This document shows, in pieces, positions 11,627-22,500 of a stretch of 64,000 nt of DNA. Within the stretch, counting starts at the first letter, position 1; every line of letters starts with the position of its first letter. The stretch comes from Trissonchulus latispiculum (Eukaryota; Nematoda; Enoplea; Enoplida; Ironidae): the NCBI GenBank assembly GCA_030248195.1, contig JASAND010028788.1:1-64000 (forward strand), written 5' to 3'. The position numbers were made by a program, and so were the translations under genes. The notes below the pieces were generated by a model. The model had not been told where the DNA came from. It worked only from the letters and a program-made list of their open reading frames with translations, and did no database searches.

Positions 11627-12904
11627 ATGAGCTCTCGATCAGGTACCCCTTCATCATCTTCTACAAATTCGAAAACTGAATTTCGAAGCCGCTCTTCCAC
11701 GAAGGCTACCAAAGCTAAATCATGCGGAAGTAATTGTGGAAACCCGGTTGCCGAATTAGATCATGTGGTCACCTGCCACAAATGCAGATCTGTTTTTCAC
11801 ATCAGATGTGTTGGCATCCTGCCTCAACTTTTCTTCAGTTTTGGAAAACTTTCAAAACTAAATGTGGTGTGGCTTTGTGATCGTTGTATTTTGCCTCCGA
11901 TTCCTTCCCAAGCGATCACTTCCCGCCCTCCTCCCACTCAACAGGTTGAATTTCTTACATCGTCTACCCAGACTGAGTCACTTCCAGAAAGTCCGTCCTC
12001 CAATCCACAGCCGCCTAGTGTTACGGTGTTTCATGGTGCGGAAGACCCATTATCCTGTTTTTATGGCTTTGATTTCGAATTCGATGGCATACAGTTTCGC
12101 TCAGCCGAGCATGCTTTCCAGTATTTTAGACTTATACATTATGGATTTGAAGAGGAGGCTGCTGCTGTCTTGCGGGCAAAGTCTCCGATTGAAGCTAAAC
12201 GCATTGGCAGTGGGATAATCAGGCGCCTGGAAATGAGAGATATGGAATCCTTCGAATTTCCACTGATGCAGAACATCCAGAAGGCGAAAGTCGAACAGTG
12301 TTCCTCTTTCCGCGACAGCTTGCGACATTCCGGTACCTCTTTCTTAGCCCACTCGACCTATCCTGGCAAGGCAGCATTTTGGACTACTGGACTTCATAAA
12401 GGCGATACAGTGGATCCTGAACGCATTCCTGGCAAGAATGCCTTGGGAAACATTCTGATGAACCTCAGATCAACACTGAAGGAGGAAGACGCTTATGAGG
12501 TGCGTTTAGATGTCGTGCATATAGGTGATATTGTTCAGATTGTTCGCGACGGTGAGCTGCCTTTGCATGTACCTAAGCGTGTTCTTCGCCAGCGTCATAA
12601 AGCCAGCCCTTCATACTTCCGATCGTCACCAGCTGCTTCAAATCCTTTGTGCTTCCACTGTGGGGTTGCTGGTCATAATATCAGGTCTTGCCGACTGCGG
12701 GGACGTGGGCCCGTCCGATGTTTTATTTGTCATCAGGAAGGGCACAAGCGGCGATATTGCCCATTTGCCGAAACGAGACGAGATGAAGGTACCCGTCCCA
12801 CCCCTTTACCCCAAAGCCTAGCAGTCCCTTCATACTCTGACGTTGTTAGAAGAGAAAGCTACTCCCAGCGTCGTCGTCAGTCCCTTGCAGACATGTCGCT
12901 GTGA
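11627..12904 (+). CDS. LINE ORF1: PHD-like finger, NADAR domain and two CCHC knuckles
   Basis: The ORF encodes 425 residues. Residues 33-87 form a PHD-like zinc finger (CGSNCG, then CHKC, FHIRC and WLCDRC). Residues about 132-286 match the NADAR/YbiA family. They show the sequence RSAEHAFQYFR, a SPIEAKRIG block, AFWTTGLHKGD and GKNALGNILMNLR, which are hallmark positions of that fold. Residues 342-355 and 365-378 are two CX2CX4HX4C zinc knuckles. A Ser/Thr-rich stretch and a basic tail surround these. NADAR proteins are known to act on ADP-ribose-linked or riboflavin-pathway substrates as glycosidases; PHD and CCHC fingers bind chromatin or nucleic acid. The combination in an ORF1 suggests an RNA-binding particle protein with an added nucleotide enzyme (inference). 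The ORF ends with TGA, 18 bp before ORF2 and in the same frame. Confidence 0.85.
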   Translation: MSSRSGTPSSSSTNSKTEFRSRSSTKATKAKSCGSNCGNPVAELDHVVTCHKCRSVFHIRCVGILPQLFFSFGKLSKLNVVWLCDRCILPPIPSQAITSRPPPTQQVEFLTSSTQTESLPESPSSNPQPPSVTVFHGAEDPLSCFYGFDFEFDGIQFRSAEHAFQYFRLIHYGFEEEAAAVLRAKSPIEAKRIGSGIIRRLEMRDMESFEFPLMQNIQKAKVEQCSSFRDSLRHSGTSFLAHSTYPGKAAFWTTGLHKGDTVDPERIPGKNALGNILMNLRSTLKEEDAYEVRLDVVHIGDIVQIVRDGELPLHVPKRVLRQRHKASPSYFRSSPAASNPLCFHCGVAGHNIRSCRLRGRGPVRCFICHQEGHKRRYCPFAETRRDEGTRPTPLPQSLAVPSYSDVVRRESYSQRRRQSLADMSL

Positions 12905-12922
12905 AGGTGCGGCCAAGGTAGG

Positions 12923-15900
12923 ATGGCCGATAGTGATTTTGGTGTGTGTGATACTACCACTGATGCCCGAGAAATAATTTTTGATGCAGTGTCTCCGATT
13001 GACAATATTACCCCATCTACTGCCGCTACTACTACTGCTACCACTGCTGCTACTGCCATTGCTACGGCTATGGTTACTGCTATTGATGCTGCAACTACCA
13101 CTACTACTGCCCCCGCTCTTATAACCTTTCCTGCTCCTACTATTGCTGCTGCAGCTGCCACTAATCCGCTGGGTTTGAACTGCATACTGTGCAATATGCG
13201 TAGCCTGTGCAACAAGTTTTTAAATTTTCATTTTGAAATATGTCTGCAAAACAATTTTCCTGATGTTATATGTCTGACGGAAACTTGGCTGCACACTGGC
13301 TGCCCAGATAGTTTGTTTCTTTGTAAAAATATGTATTCTATCTATAGAAAAGACAGGCCTGATGACAGAAGGGGAGGGGGAGTAGCGATTCTAGTTAAAA
13401 ATTCGATTACTAGCAAGGAGGTTAAACTCCCAGATTTGGGGTGTATAGAGGGGGTTGCCGTAGAAGTAAGGGGATTGAATGCAGGATCAAGCTGTATTTT
13501 CTGTACTTTGTACCGCCCCTCAGTATCTGACGTTGATTGTCTGGGCCCTCTTCAAAACGGCTTGAAATTTTTGACTGAAAAGAACAAACATTCGGTAATA
13601 ACGGGAGATATGAACCTACCTGGAGTCGACTGGGCAATCCCAAGGGCATGCGTGAACTTTCGACAGGATGTGTTTATGAACTCGTTTCTAGAACAGGGTT
13701 TTTCTCAAAAAGTGCTTTCTCCAACAAGAGGAGACTCTATTCTTGATTTGGTTTTCGAAAGTGTTCCAAATTTAGTGTCGGATGTAAAAATCCAGCCCCC
13801 AGTAGCCAACAGTGACCATTGTACTGTAAGTTTTTCTTCGAATGTGAATATTGTTGAATCTGCGGATCGTAACTGTTCATTTTTTTGTTGGGATAGGGTT
13901 GATTTTGCTGGGGTAATGATGAAGTTGGAAATGGTAAATTGGCCTATTTTGTTCCAAAACTGCCCTTCAGTGAATGAAAAATGGATGTTATTTAAAAACT
14001 TATGTCTGGTGTTGATTGAGGAGCATGTTCCTAGAAAGCGAATTAAGCGGGGAGGTAAACACAGATTCCCGCGACATATCAGACGGCTTTTGTGTAAAAA
14101 GAGGGCTTTATTCAAAAGATTTAAACGTACTCACTGTGAATTTGACGGAAACCGATACAGAAACGCGGTGGCTATGTGCGACAATGCTATTGCCAAATTT
14201 TATAGATTGCGTGAATCTACAATTCTGACGGAACCTTCCAATAAGAAATTTTTCAAATACGTGAAACATAGACTGTCTTCTCCTGAATACATTTCAGTTT
14301 TGACTACAGGTAACTCTACATCTATGGACGAGCATGGTAAGGCAAATTTATTAAACGACCAGTTTCAGTCTGTATTCGTACGGGACAATGGAGTGCCTAT
14401 TGTCCCATTGGCAAAAAACTTTGATAATGAGTTTGAAAACATTAGATTCTCAAGAAAGGACATTGTTGATGCAATTAGTTCCCTTAAGTTCAAGTCAGCA
14501 GCTGGCCCCGACAAACTGCCTTCTCAATTTCTCAAACTTTTTAAAACCCAGTTATCTATTCCTTTACAGATAATATTTCAACAGTCCTTCAACGAGGGAA
14601 TTCTGCCAGAAGACTGGTTAATTGCTCACGTTATTCCTATATTTAAAGGCAAAGGGTCTAAAACGGATCCCGCTAACTATCGCCCTGTTTCCCTCACGAG
14701 TATCTGTTGTAAGGTAATGGAGAAGGTAATTAAGAAATACTTACTTAATCATCTTCTCCATAATAATCTTATCTCAAAGCACCAACACGGGTTCATGTCA
14801 AATAGGTCCACCCAGACCCAGCTACTCGAGTGTTTAAAATTATGGACAGACGCTAGAAATCTTAAGATGGGTGTGAAAGCTCTTTACTTAGACATAAGTA
14901 AAGCCTTTGATTCAGTTTCTCATGTCAAACTTTTAAGCAAAATTGATTCTTTTGGGATTAGGGGACGTGCTTTAAATTGGATTCGCGCCTTTTTGAATGA
15001 ACGATACCAGTACGTAAGAGTTAACGATGCATTGTCGGAGAGGGGAGAGGTCGTTAGTGGAGTACCCCAGGGGAGCGTGCTTGGGCCCATCTTATTTGTT
15101 ATGTATATTAATGATCTCCCTGATTCTTTGTCATTTTGTGACTCAAAAATTTTTGCAGATGATACAAAACTGTCTTTGGCTGGGTGCACGTTGAACGATT
15201 TTGAGAATTTTAAACTGGATTGTGTGAATGTTTTTACGTGGGCCACTGAAAATCAACTTTCTATTGCTTTAAATAAAAGTATGTTTGTGGAGATGGGGGG
15301 ACCTTTATTGCAAAACGATCTATCTGTAAATGGCACAGTAATCCCAAAAGCGACTGTGATAAAGGATCTTGGTGTTTTTATCTCCGAAGACCTCAAATTT
15401 TCAATTCATTGTGATAAAATTTGTGCTAAGGCATATCAAAAGATTGCTCTGATTTTTAGAAGCTTCTGCTGTAGAGACGTTAAATTCTTGGTGGCGATGT
15501 TTAAGACGTATGTTAGACCCATTTTAGAGTATAACTCCTGCGTTTGGTCACCGTCTTTGATGGGGGACATACGAAAAATAGAAACGGTCCAAAGAAGATT
15601 TACAAAACGAATTCCCTCATTGAAAGACCTAACTTTTGTTAACAGGCTGAACGCAACAGGACTGGAAATTTTGGAACTAAGGCGACTTAGAGCGGACCTA
15701 GTGCAGGCATATAAGATCATTTTTGAGGTAGATAGGGTGAATTCTGCAAATTTCTTTTCATTTGCTTTTGACTCTGGTACTAGAGGAAATTGTTTAAAAT
15801 TGAGATCTCAGCGCAGCAGGCTGGAATGTAGTAAACATTTTTTCAGTAACCGCGTGATTCCCGTATGGAATAGCCTTCCGAGTAGTGTTGTGCAATCCGC

Positions 15901-15976
15901 CAGCACTTCCGTATTTAGAAACAGGATTGAGAAAATGAATTTTTCAGAGCATCTTAAGTATGACGTAAATCTGTAA
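12923..15976 (+). CDS. LINE ORF2: AP-type endonuclease and reverse transcriptase
   Basis: The ORF encodes 1017 residues. After an unusual Thr/Ala-rich leader (about residues 30-82), residues about 85-300 form an exonuclease-endonuclease-phosphatase domain (N-MRSLCNK, CLTETWL, ITGDMNLPGVDW and NSDHC). This is the target-nicking enzyme. Residues about 470-780 are the reverse transcriptase (GPDKLPSQF, PIFKGKG, NYRPVSLTS, HQHGFMSNRSTQTQ, DISKAFDSVSH, SGVPQGSVLGP), with the catalytic FADD at residues 744-747. The C-terminal part has the RPILEYNSCVWSP block common in this LINE group. No RNase H follows. No frameshift or stop is seen. It should act with ORF1 in target-primed reverse transcription in the nucleus. 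The ATG at 12923 is the first after the ORF1 stop; the frame is open back to that stop. Confidence 0.9.
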   Translation: MADSDFGVCDTTTDAREIIFDAVSPIDNITPSTAATTTATTAATAIATAMVTAIDAATTTTTAPALITFPAPTIAAAAATNPLGLNCILCNMRSLCNKFLNFHFEICLQNNFPDVICLTETWLHTGCPDSLFLCKNMYSIYRKDRPDDRRGGGVAILVKNSITSKEVKLPDLGCIEGVAVEVRGLNAGSSCIFCTLYRPSVSDVDCLGPLQNGLKFLTEKNKHSVITGDMNLPGVDWAIPRACVNFRQDVFMNSFLEQGFSQKVLSPTRGDSILDLVFESVPNLVSDVKIQPPVANSDHCTVSFSSNVNIVESADRNCSFFCWDRVDFAGVMMKLEMVNWPILFQNCPSVNEKWMLFKNLCLVLIEEHVPRKRIKRGGKHRFPRHIRRLLCKKRALFKRFKRTHCEFDGNRYRNAVAMCDNAIAKFYRLRESTILTEPSNKKFFKYVKHRLSSPEYISVLTTGNSTSMDEHGKANLLNDQFQSVFVRDNGVPIVPLAKNFDNEFENIRFSRKDIVDAISSLKFKSAAGPDKLPSQFLKLFKTQLSIPLQIIFQQSFNEGILPEDWLIAHVIPIFKGKGSKTDPANYRPVSLTSICCKVMEKVIKKYLLNHLLHNNLISKHQHGFMSNRSTQTQLLECLKLWTDARNLKMGVKALYLDISKAFDSVSHVKLLSKIDSFGIRGRALNWIRAFLNERYQYVRVNDALSERGEVVSGVPQGSVLGPILFVMYINDLPDSLSFCDSKIFADDTKLSLAGCTLNDFENFKLDCVNVFTWATENQLSIALNKSMFVEMGGPLLQNDLSVNGTVIPKATVIKDLGVFISEDLKFSIHCDKICAKAYQKIALIFRSFCCRDVKFLVAMFKTYVRPILEYNSCVWSPSLMGDIRKIETVQRRFTKRIPSLKDLTFVNRLNATGLEILELRRLRADLVQAYKIIFEVDRVNSANFFSFAFDSGTRGNCLKLRSQRSRLECSKHFFSNRVIPVWNSLPSSVVQSASTSVFRNRIEKMNFSEHLKYDVNL

Positions 15977-16206
15977 TGTACATACGTGTATTCGTGTACG
16001 TATATCTACAATGTAATTTTTTGGTGCGAGTATTTATGCTTTCTATTGTGAAACTCTTGTATATATATACTTTGTTAATGGATTGTAATTTTTAAGGTTT
16101 CCATGCTGATGTTGTCATATCTGTTGTAGGGGATCGAGCATTTGCTCGAATCCTATTTTGGTCTTTTTGCGTGGTATGTATATGTATGATGTAGTGCTAT
16201 GACCAA

Positions 16207-16234
16207 AATAAACTGTTTGTTGTTGTTGTTGTTG
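16207..16234 (+). terminator. LINE polyadenylation signal and (TTG)n tail
   Basis: AATAAA at 16207-16212 is followed by a TTG-repeat tail ending near 16234, which marks the 3' end of the retrotransposon. Confidence 0.7.
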
Positions 16235-16450
16235 TATACACGAAACAATGTCTCTGAAATTTACAGCAATAGAAAACATAAAGTTCTTTCAATCCTTAGG
16301 AAGTGCTGTATCTGAAGTATATATAAAACTGCTGACCACTATATTATATCAGTTCAGCTAATATCACGTTGGGGGGCGAGTGAAATATCCTAGAACTCTT
16401 TTTTGTAGCAAACTTTCCCAAATCGGTGGGAGGGGGGGCGTGTCCTCAGG

Positions 16451-16573
16451 TCATTTGGTGGACTCTGGTTTCACCAGTCGATACATGTGATGTAGGGAGC
16501 CTTCACCGTCGGTGACTTCAAAGACAAACGCAATGCAGAGCAGCGTTTCCTTGGTCTCCTTGTTTTCCACGAC
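16451..16573 (-). CDS. TEAD: TEAD exon 9 (C-terminus)
   Basis: Encodes [20 protein letters not shown] then [13 protein letters not shown] and a TGA stop. The TQETLLC-x-A-x-VFEV and YRLVK motifs end all TEADs. A long T-run precedes the acceptor CAG. No AATAAA is visible in minus orientation between the stop and the LINE tail. Confidence 0.93.
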   Translation of the reverse strand, partial: VVENKETKETLLCIAFVFEVTDGEGSLHHMYRLVKPESTK

Positions 16574-19500
16574 CTGAAAAAAAACATGAATGAATTAAAC
16601 TTGCTGTTGCGCAAAGAAATTTTTTCAAAGTAATTAAATTAAAGAGAATTGCTGTGAAACTTTGACCCCTTCCTGTGGACAATGTCACTTTCACTATACA
16701 GAGACGAGGTGTGGAATTTCACTGTCTCTAAGATGGTTTTGTTAATTCATCTGGAATAAGAATGGAATGGAACAAAAATACCGAGTATTATACATAAATT
16801 TACAAAGATCTGCTTTAAACAAAAGATTTATCGGTAAACCATTTGTTTGGCAAAATTTTGCAGCTTATTTTTCACAATATTCCCGAAAATTCTCTGAAAA
16901 TTTCGGCCTGGATCCGGAAAACTGTTTTCTGGCCTATTGCAACCGCGAATTTTAGGAGAGGAAAAGTTGATCCATTAGCCACTTGTTTGTCCCAAGAGCA
17001 CAATAAATTAAAAAAACAGGTAGACGCACAGTGGAAACCTGTTGTTACCTGAATTATGGTGAAATTATCCAGGACACTGTTTTTGAGTCTCTTTTCTTCC
17101 AGAGTTTTCAGTTTCAGTATGAAATTTATCATGTAATCGCACATGGGGGATCGCTCAAACCGGTACACAAATCGACCATTCTCAGCCTTCGCGTATTCAT
17201 TCTAGAACAGAGAAAACACGTAGAATACTTAAAATTAATTTTAGTATGTAATATTTTCAATCAATTTTAATCATTAAATATTATAATGCAACCTTAAAAA
17301 TATTGAACAATAAAAGCAAGTAATGAAGAATCAACCACCAACGCAACACCAATAAGGTCGGACTCAGCGATCATATAAGAAAACTATCACGTTGTAATTT
17401 TAATTTTTATTAGTGTTAAATTTAATGTTTTAATTGATCAGATCAGCTCATTTTTTAGACATTTTTGAAATATCTAGATCCCACTAGAGTGATCCTCAGC
17501 GGAACCCATTAGACGGTTCAATCACGAACAATATAGTATGAATAAAAATTCAAAAATATCAAACAAACAATTTTAAGATATATATACCTCAACTTTTTCC
17601 ACGACTTGCTTTCCAAAGGAGCAGACTTTTGTGGAAACGGTGATTGGCACATTCTCACAACTATCATATCTATAAACAACCATTGCAGATAGTAATTTAC
17701 AACATATTTTGATAAAAGTTATCAAAAAATTGCTACTGTTACTACCTCCTTTCTTCCACAGGTCCCGAAAGCTATCAAGAGTTGAGTTATCACTCCTGGT
17801 TTCCGTATTCCAGCTGAAATTTTGGAAGGGAAAATTTTGTAAAATTTCTACTTTTTGTTTATCTTTCGTTTCAGAATTAGCAAAAAGTCTGTCCCTGATG
17901 TGCTGTTTCGTTGCCAGGAAGTGATCTAGCAGAGTCTTCACTTCCCCCCGCGTCTCTCTCCTGTTTCGGACTAAAACTTTGCTTTAGTGACTGCAGGAAG
18001 GCAGTTTTCATTATTTCTTTATGATTAATGCCTCGTATCCTTCATGAATCTGCCTGCGAGCCCGTGTTTACCTCATTTTCTTGATGCTTTGTTTAATCGC
18101 TGCACTACAAATTTGTTGCATACACTTTAATCATGCACCTACCGACTATCAACAGCATAATAAGCCTTAGGCTCATCAGGCAGGCTGAAGTTGACGTCCG
18201 CCCAGAACTTGACCAGAAAGAAGGCGTCAGGATTCCCGCGCTCATAGAGACTTCGAAGGCCCGGAAATTTATCATAGATCTCGGATATGTTGATGGACTA
18301 AACAAAGAATATAAATAACATAAAATTACAAAATATAATTTAACAAAACACTTAAACTATAAAACAAAAATTATGCATCGAGTTTACATACGGCAGTACT
18401 CCAGCTACAACAGAAAGAAATTGAGAAGTTGTTTTAGGAAAATTGGTCCAAAGACTAAATCCGGGTTAAGTTGGCCATCTTTAAACCAAATTAAAGTTAC
18501 AATTTAACCAAGATTTGCGACATCGCTTAACATTAACTTAACCCTAAATCCTAGAGTTCAAATATCAAACTGTGTAGGGTATTACCTCCAGAAAGGGTTC
18601 CTGATGACCTTGCTGGGGTCGAATGTGAACCAGTTCATGCCTCAGCGGTGAACCGGAACCGGAACCGGAATTGTTTCCGGATGTGCCCGGACTGAGATGG
18701 TGGTGGTGCGGAGAGGAGGAGGAAGAGGAAGAGGAAAGGGAATTGAGGGAATTGACGGATTGTGAGGATCGACCACCGGAGCCGGAACCGGAACTGGAGT
18801 CGCTTCCCACTCCTCTGGCTTCAACCCAGGCACAGAATTCGCACAGCCTGAAAACAGAAAAACAGGACAACATATATATATATATATATATATTATATCG
18901 AAAGACAGAGACTATCGAGACAGATTAGGAAGGACTAAAAACGGTATATTAAATGTTGAAAAGCGGTATATATAACACAAATTCACAAGGTAAAGCTGAC
19001 GTTTGCATTTCTGATATTTTCGGGAAAAACTTAGGCGACGTTGAGACCAAGCCACTGTATCTATTAATTTCTCAAAATTCTCCCCTTCAAGCAGTTTAGC
19101 ATTTCTGGCTAAGGCTGATTAGATTCTAACTCAACTAAGCAAAATATTTTTATAGATTACAATTGACCTAATTGCAAAACAAGTTTATAGATTCTAACTT
19201 ATTCTAAGTACATAACTTCCTATTACGTCTTCTTATAACATTTTTTACAGATTCTTTTTTATTTGCTCCAGTTGTAGATAACTAAAGTGTGCCGACAAGT
19301 TAAGATGACTAAATGCTTTCTGATAAGCTAGGCAGTAGCTAAGGTATATATACACATACTTAGGTACATCCCAATTATCCATGCAAATCTACCATATTCC
19401 TCTGAAAAATCCTAATATGAAAATCTTCTTTGAGTGTCTCCTATCTATTTCAACAGGTAGGTAGGATGGCTTCACTTTTAAGTCACTCATTATTAAACCA

Positions 19501-22500
19501 TACGTATAGGTACAACATCTCAATTACCTAATATTATGACTATACCATAGAAAGCTAAGATCCATAAACATACATAACTGAAAATGAGGAGTTATTCGGC
19601 ACTAATAGATTGGTTGGTTAGCCTTAGCTTATTCACGGTATGCTTAATCCGACCAATTCAAAAGTTAGTATCCACAGCACACAAAGGGGGGCGCTCAAAA
19701 GGTCCATTCAATAAATATATAGTATGGAAAACATCACACCAATAAACTCCTACCTAAACCAATTGATGATAATGACCTGTTTTTGCCGCCCCTGGACTTT
19801 AGTATTCACCAACCATTTTTATCTCTATCGCTACCCCTGTACTTGAGTGGGGGGGGGGCTTTTTCAGAAATCAAAGACAAGTTGAACTACGTATACTGCA
19901 TAGCTGTCATAGTTTTGAAAGGAAGGGATGGAATGGATACATAGAATTGAATAGAAAAGATAAAGCTCAAATAATAGACGAAAAGTGTCCTCATGGAGTA
20001 ATCTAGGCATTCGTATGTACGTATCAGCTATAGAAGAAGGCTACATATACTGACGGCTTTTGGAGTTCACTGGACCGATGGCCAGGGAATAGTATCATTT
20101 AAACTGGCATAATTGCTTAATATATACTTATTATGATTCTTCAACAGGTTGCCTGAAAAATGGGTACGTATGGATTTCAATTAAAGCTTTGGTTGAGTTG
20201 AGATACACACAGAAAGAGAGAAGAGAATTTTGACTCAAAACCATTTCCACAATGACACATAATCTATCCCCGATGAGATATGGAATAAAAGCTATAGTAT
20301 AGGTACGTACATATAATGCATGATGGAAATACGTACCGTGTTTAGAGCTCTACGTACAGTTTATGACTAAGTTTTAGGCAAAAAGGTACTTCAATTTTCA
20401 GAAAAACCAGCTCTGGAACAAAACCAGAATTGGCATAGAAACGGACTCACTATAGTGGACGAACACCCTTGTAGATCAAGATCAGACAACAGTGTATTCC
20501 AAAACTTAGGTATATATTTACAATTGTGCTTTATCTTTACTCCCACACCCGAGCTGCTTTTGTTGAGCCAGTATAAACTGCAGACGCAGACGCAGACCAG
20601 CAGACTTAGCAGACCTATGCAGACGCAGACTCGGGTATAAAACGCAGACCTGAAAACAAACTCGGGTATAAAATGCATACTTTTGAGCAGGCTTGCAGAC
20701 TGAGATCATAAAAAGCAGACTTGGGTATAAAATGCAGACTTTGGAGCAGACTTGCTGTGTATACCCGAGTCTGCGTCTGCATCAAAGTCTGCGTTTTATA
20801 CTCCAGTCTGAGGGCCCAGTTTCATAAAAAAACGTTTCGAGTTCTCGAGTTCTCAAGTTCTCGAGTAGTCTGTTTTCAGTGACAAAAACCTCTTCTGTAT
20901 TAAAAATTATATGTAAAATTATCTACGGAAAATTTTATGGTGATTTATTCAGTCAATTATACAAGTTATTGAAGCAGGGAAAAAAATTCACAAATTTAGA
21001 TTTTCAAAAATTTCTCGAGTAGGTCTCAAGTTGGCGAAATTTTCTCTGGTCGAAATCGACCAGAGAACTTGACTCGAGAACTCGAAAACTTTTTCAGCGT
21101 TATTTTCAATGCGACTTGCGGATCTCAAAAACTTCCAGCGTAGTTTAGCTACTAGACTCGAGAACTCGAGAGCATTTTTATGGAACTGGCCTGCGTCTGC
21201 GTCTGCATTTTATACTGGCCCCTTTTGTTCGCTCAGCTCAGAGTCCACGGTTTGGCGTGAAATTGGGGTACCCTGAAATTGCAGTATTGTAAAATATGAG
21301 GGAGCTAGGGATTTTAACCACTGAGCTCAAGCCCCAATTTTACAAGTGGAACTGTGCGCAAGACGCTGACCTGCGACTGCGGGTGGAGATATTTAGTCCA
21401 GGCGGCTCTCTACCACCGACTTGCCTCGCCAAGGGGGGATGGGTAATTTTTGGGGGACGCCAACGGGGCGCCTAACAAAAGGGGGAACACACACAAAAAT
21501 AGGCTCAGATAGAATTCAGCTCCGGGCTATTCCCAGAGCTCTACCTAGCTAATTAAGAGATCAAGACCTAGTTAAAATTAGTAATAAAAAGGTTAAGAAA
21601 CAGGACAACTGGCAGTTTAATGGGTCAATACGGGGCAGGGTTACAACAAGAGAGTCCGTCCGGCGATGTCCAGACAAGACGGGCAAGTAAAGGCGGGCTA
21701 CCCGCACAATAACAGTAAATGGGCACACAGGGAATCACAGACAAGGGGAGGGGACCAGCAACAAATCGGACACAATAATAATACAATAAAAAGGGGGAGG
21801 GAGGGAAAGTTGGCTAATAGAAGTTAGGCCCCGTAGGGGGGTACGGGGGCAACCCCGCTAGTTAGGTGGGAAAGGGAAAGGGAAAGTTAGGAGTTAACTT
21901 GAAAAATAAGCAAAAAGGAAGGGGGGTTAGAGCCAGGAAAACAGTTAGAAAAGGAGTTAGAAAGGGCTTTTTAAAGGGAAAATCAAAAACTGAAAACTTA
22001 CACTTTTAGGTGTAGACAGGCGAGGGTGGGGCCCCAATCCCAGATAAGCAGCCGCACGGTGACTTGTCAAACTCCCAACTGACGAAAAGGTGATGTAATC
22101 ATTCAAGGAGAATTTTGTTATGCGTTGGGAACGGGAGGGTCTATCTTCGCTAAGCCAACAAAGATTGGAAATAAGTGCAATGTTAAATTTACGCTCAGAA
22201 ATAACTGGTTTTAGATAATTTTTGAAAGATGAGCATAAAGTTAGCACTGCACAGTATTTAGGGGAGGGGTTTACATACAAAATAATACATAATTATCGGA
22301 CTTCCCAACAATTATAAAAACACAATATTTATGGGGAGTTTGGGGAATTTTGGGGGAGTTTTAGGAAAAACAGCGAAAGTGGGAATTAGGAAAGGACTTG
22401 GAAGGGGGGTGATAACGGGGACGTTATTACCCACATTACAGTATGCAATCATCTGCTGAGACGTAGGCAAGGCGACTGCCGGAACAGAAGTGACCAAGCT

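Larger units (their letters stand above)
11580..16234 (+). mobile_element. Near-complete CR1-like non-LTR retrotransposon
   Basis: Two long open frames (ORF1 11627-12904, ORF2 12923-15976) are followed by a roughly 258-bp 3' UTR. The 3' UTR has AATAAA at 16207-16212 and a (TTG)n tail at about 16216-16234. The ORF2 order (AP-type endonuclease, then RT, no RNase H), the PHD and CCHC fingers in ORF1 and a microsatellite tail instead of poly(A) fit the CR1/L2 group of LINEs. Both ORFs are intact by eye, so the copy is young and could be active. The 5' end is not defined. It lies tail-to-tail with the TEAD gene, whose stop codon is about 215 bp beyond the LINE tail. Confidence 0.85.

Noticed and set aside
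12877..13215. Minus-strand Ala/Val-rich ORF
   Set aside because: Antisense shadow of the Thr/Ala-rich leader of LINE ORF2.
18671..18928. Plus-strand Glu-rich ORF
   Set aside because: Antisense of the Ser/Gly-rich insert in TEAD exon 5.
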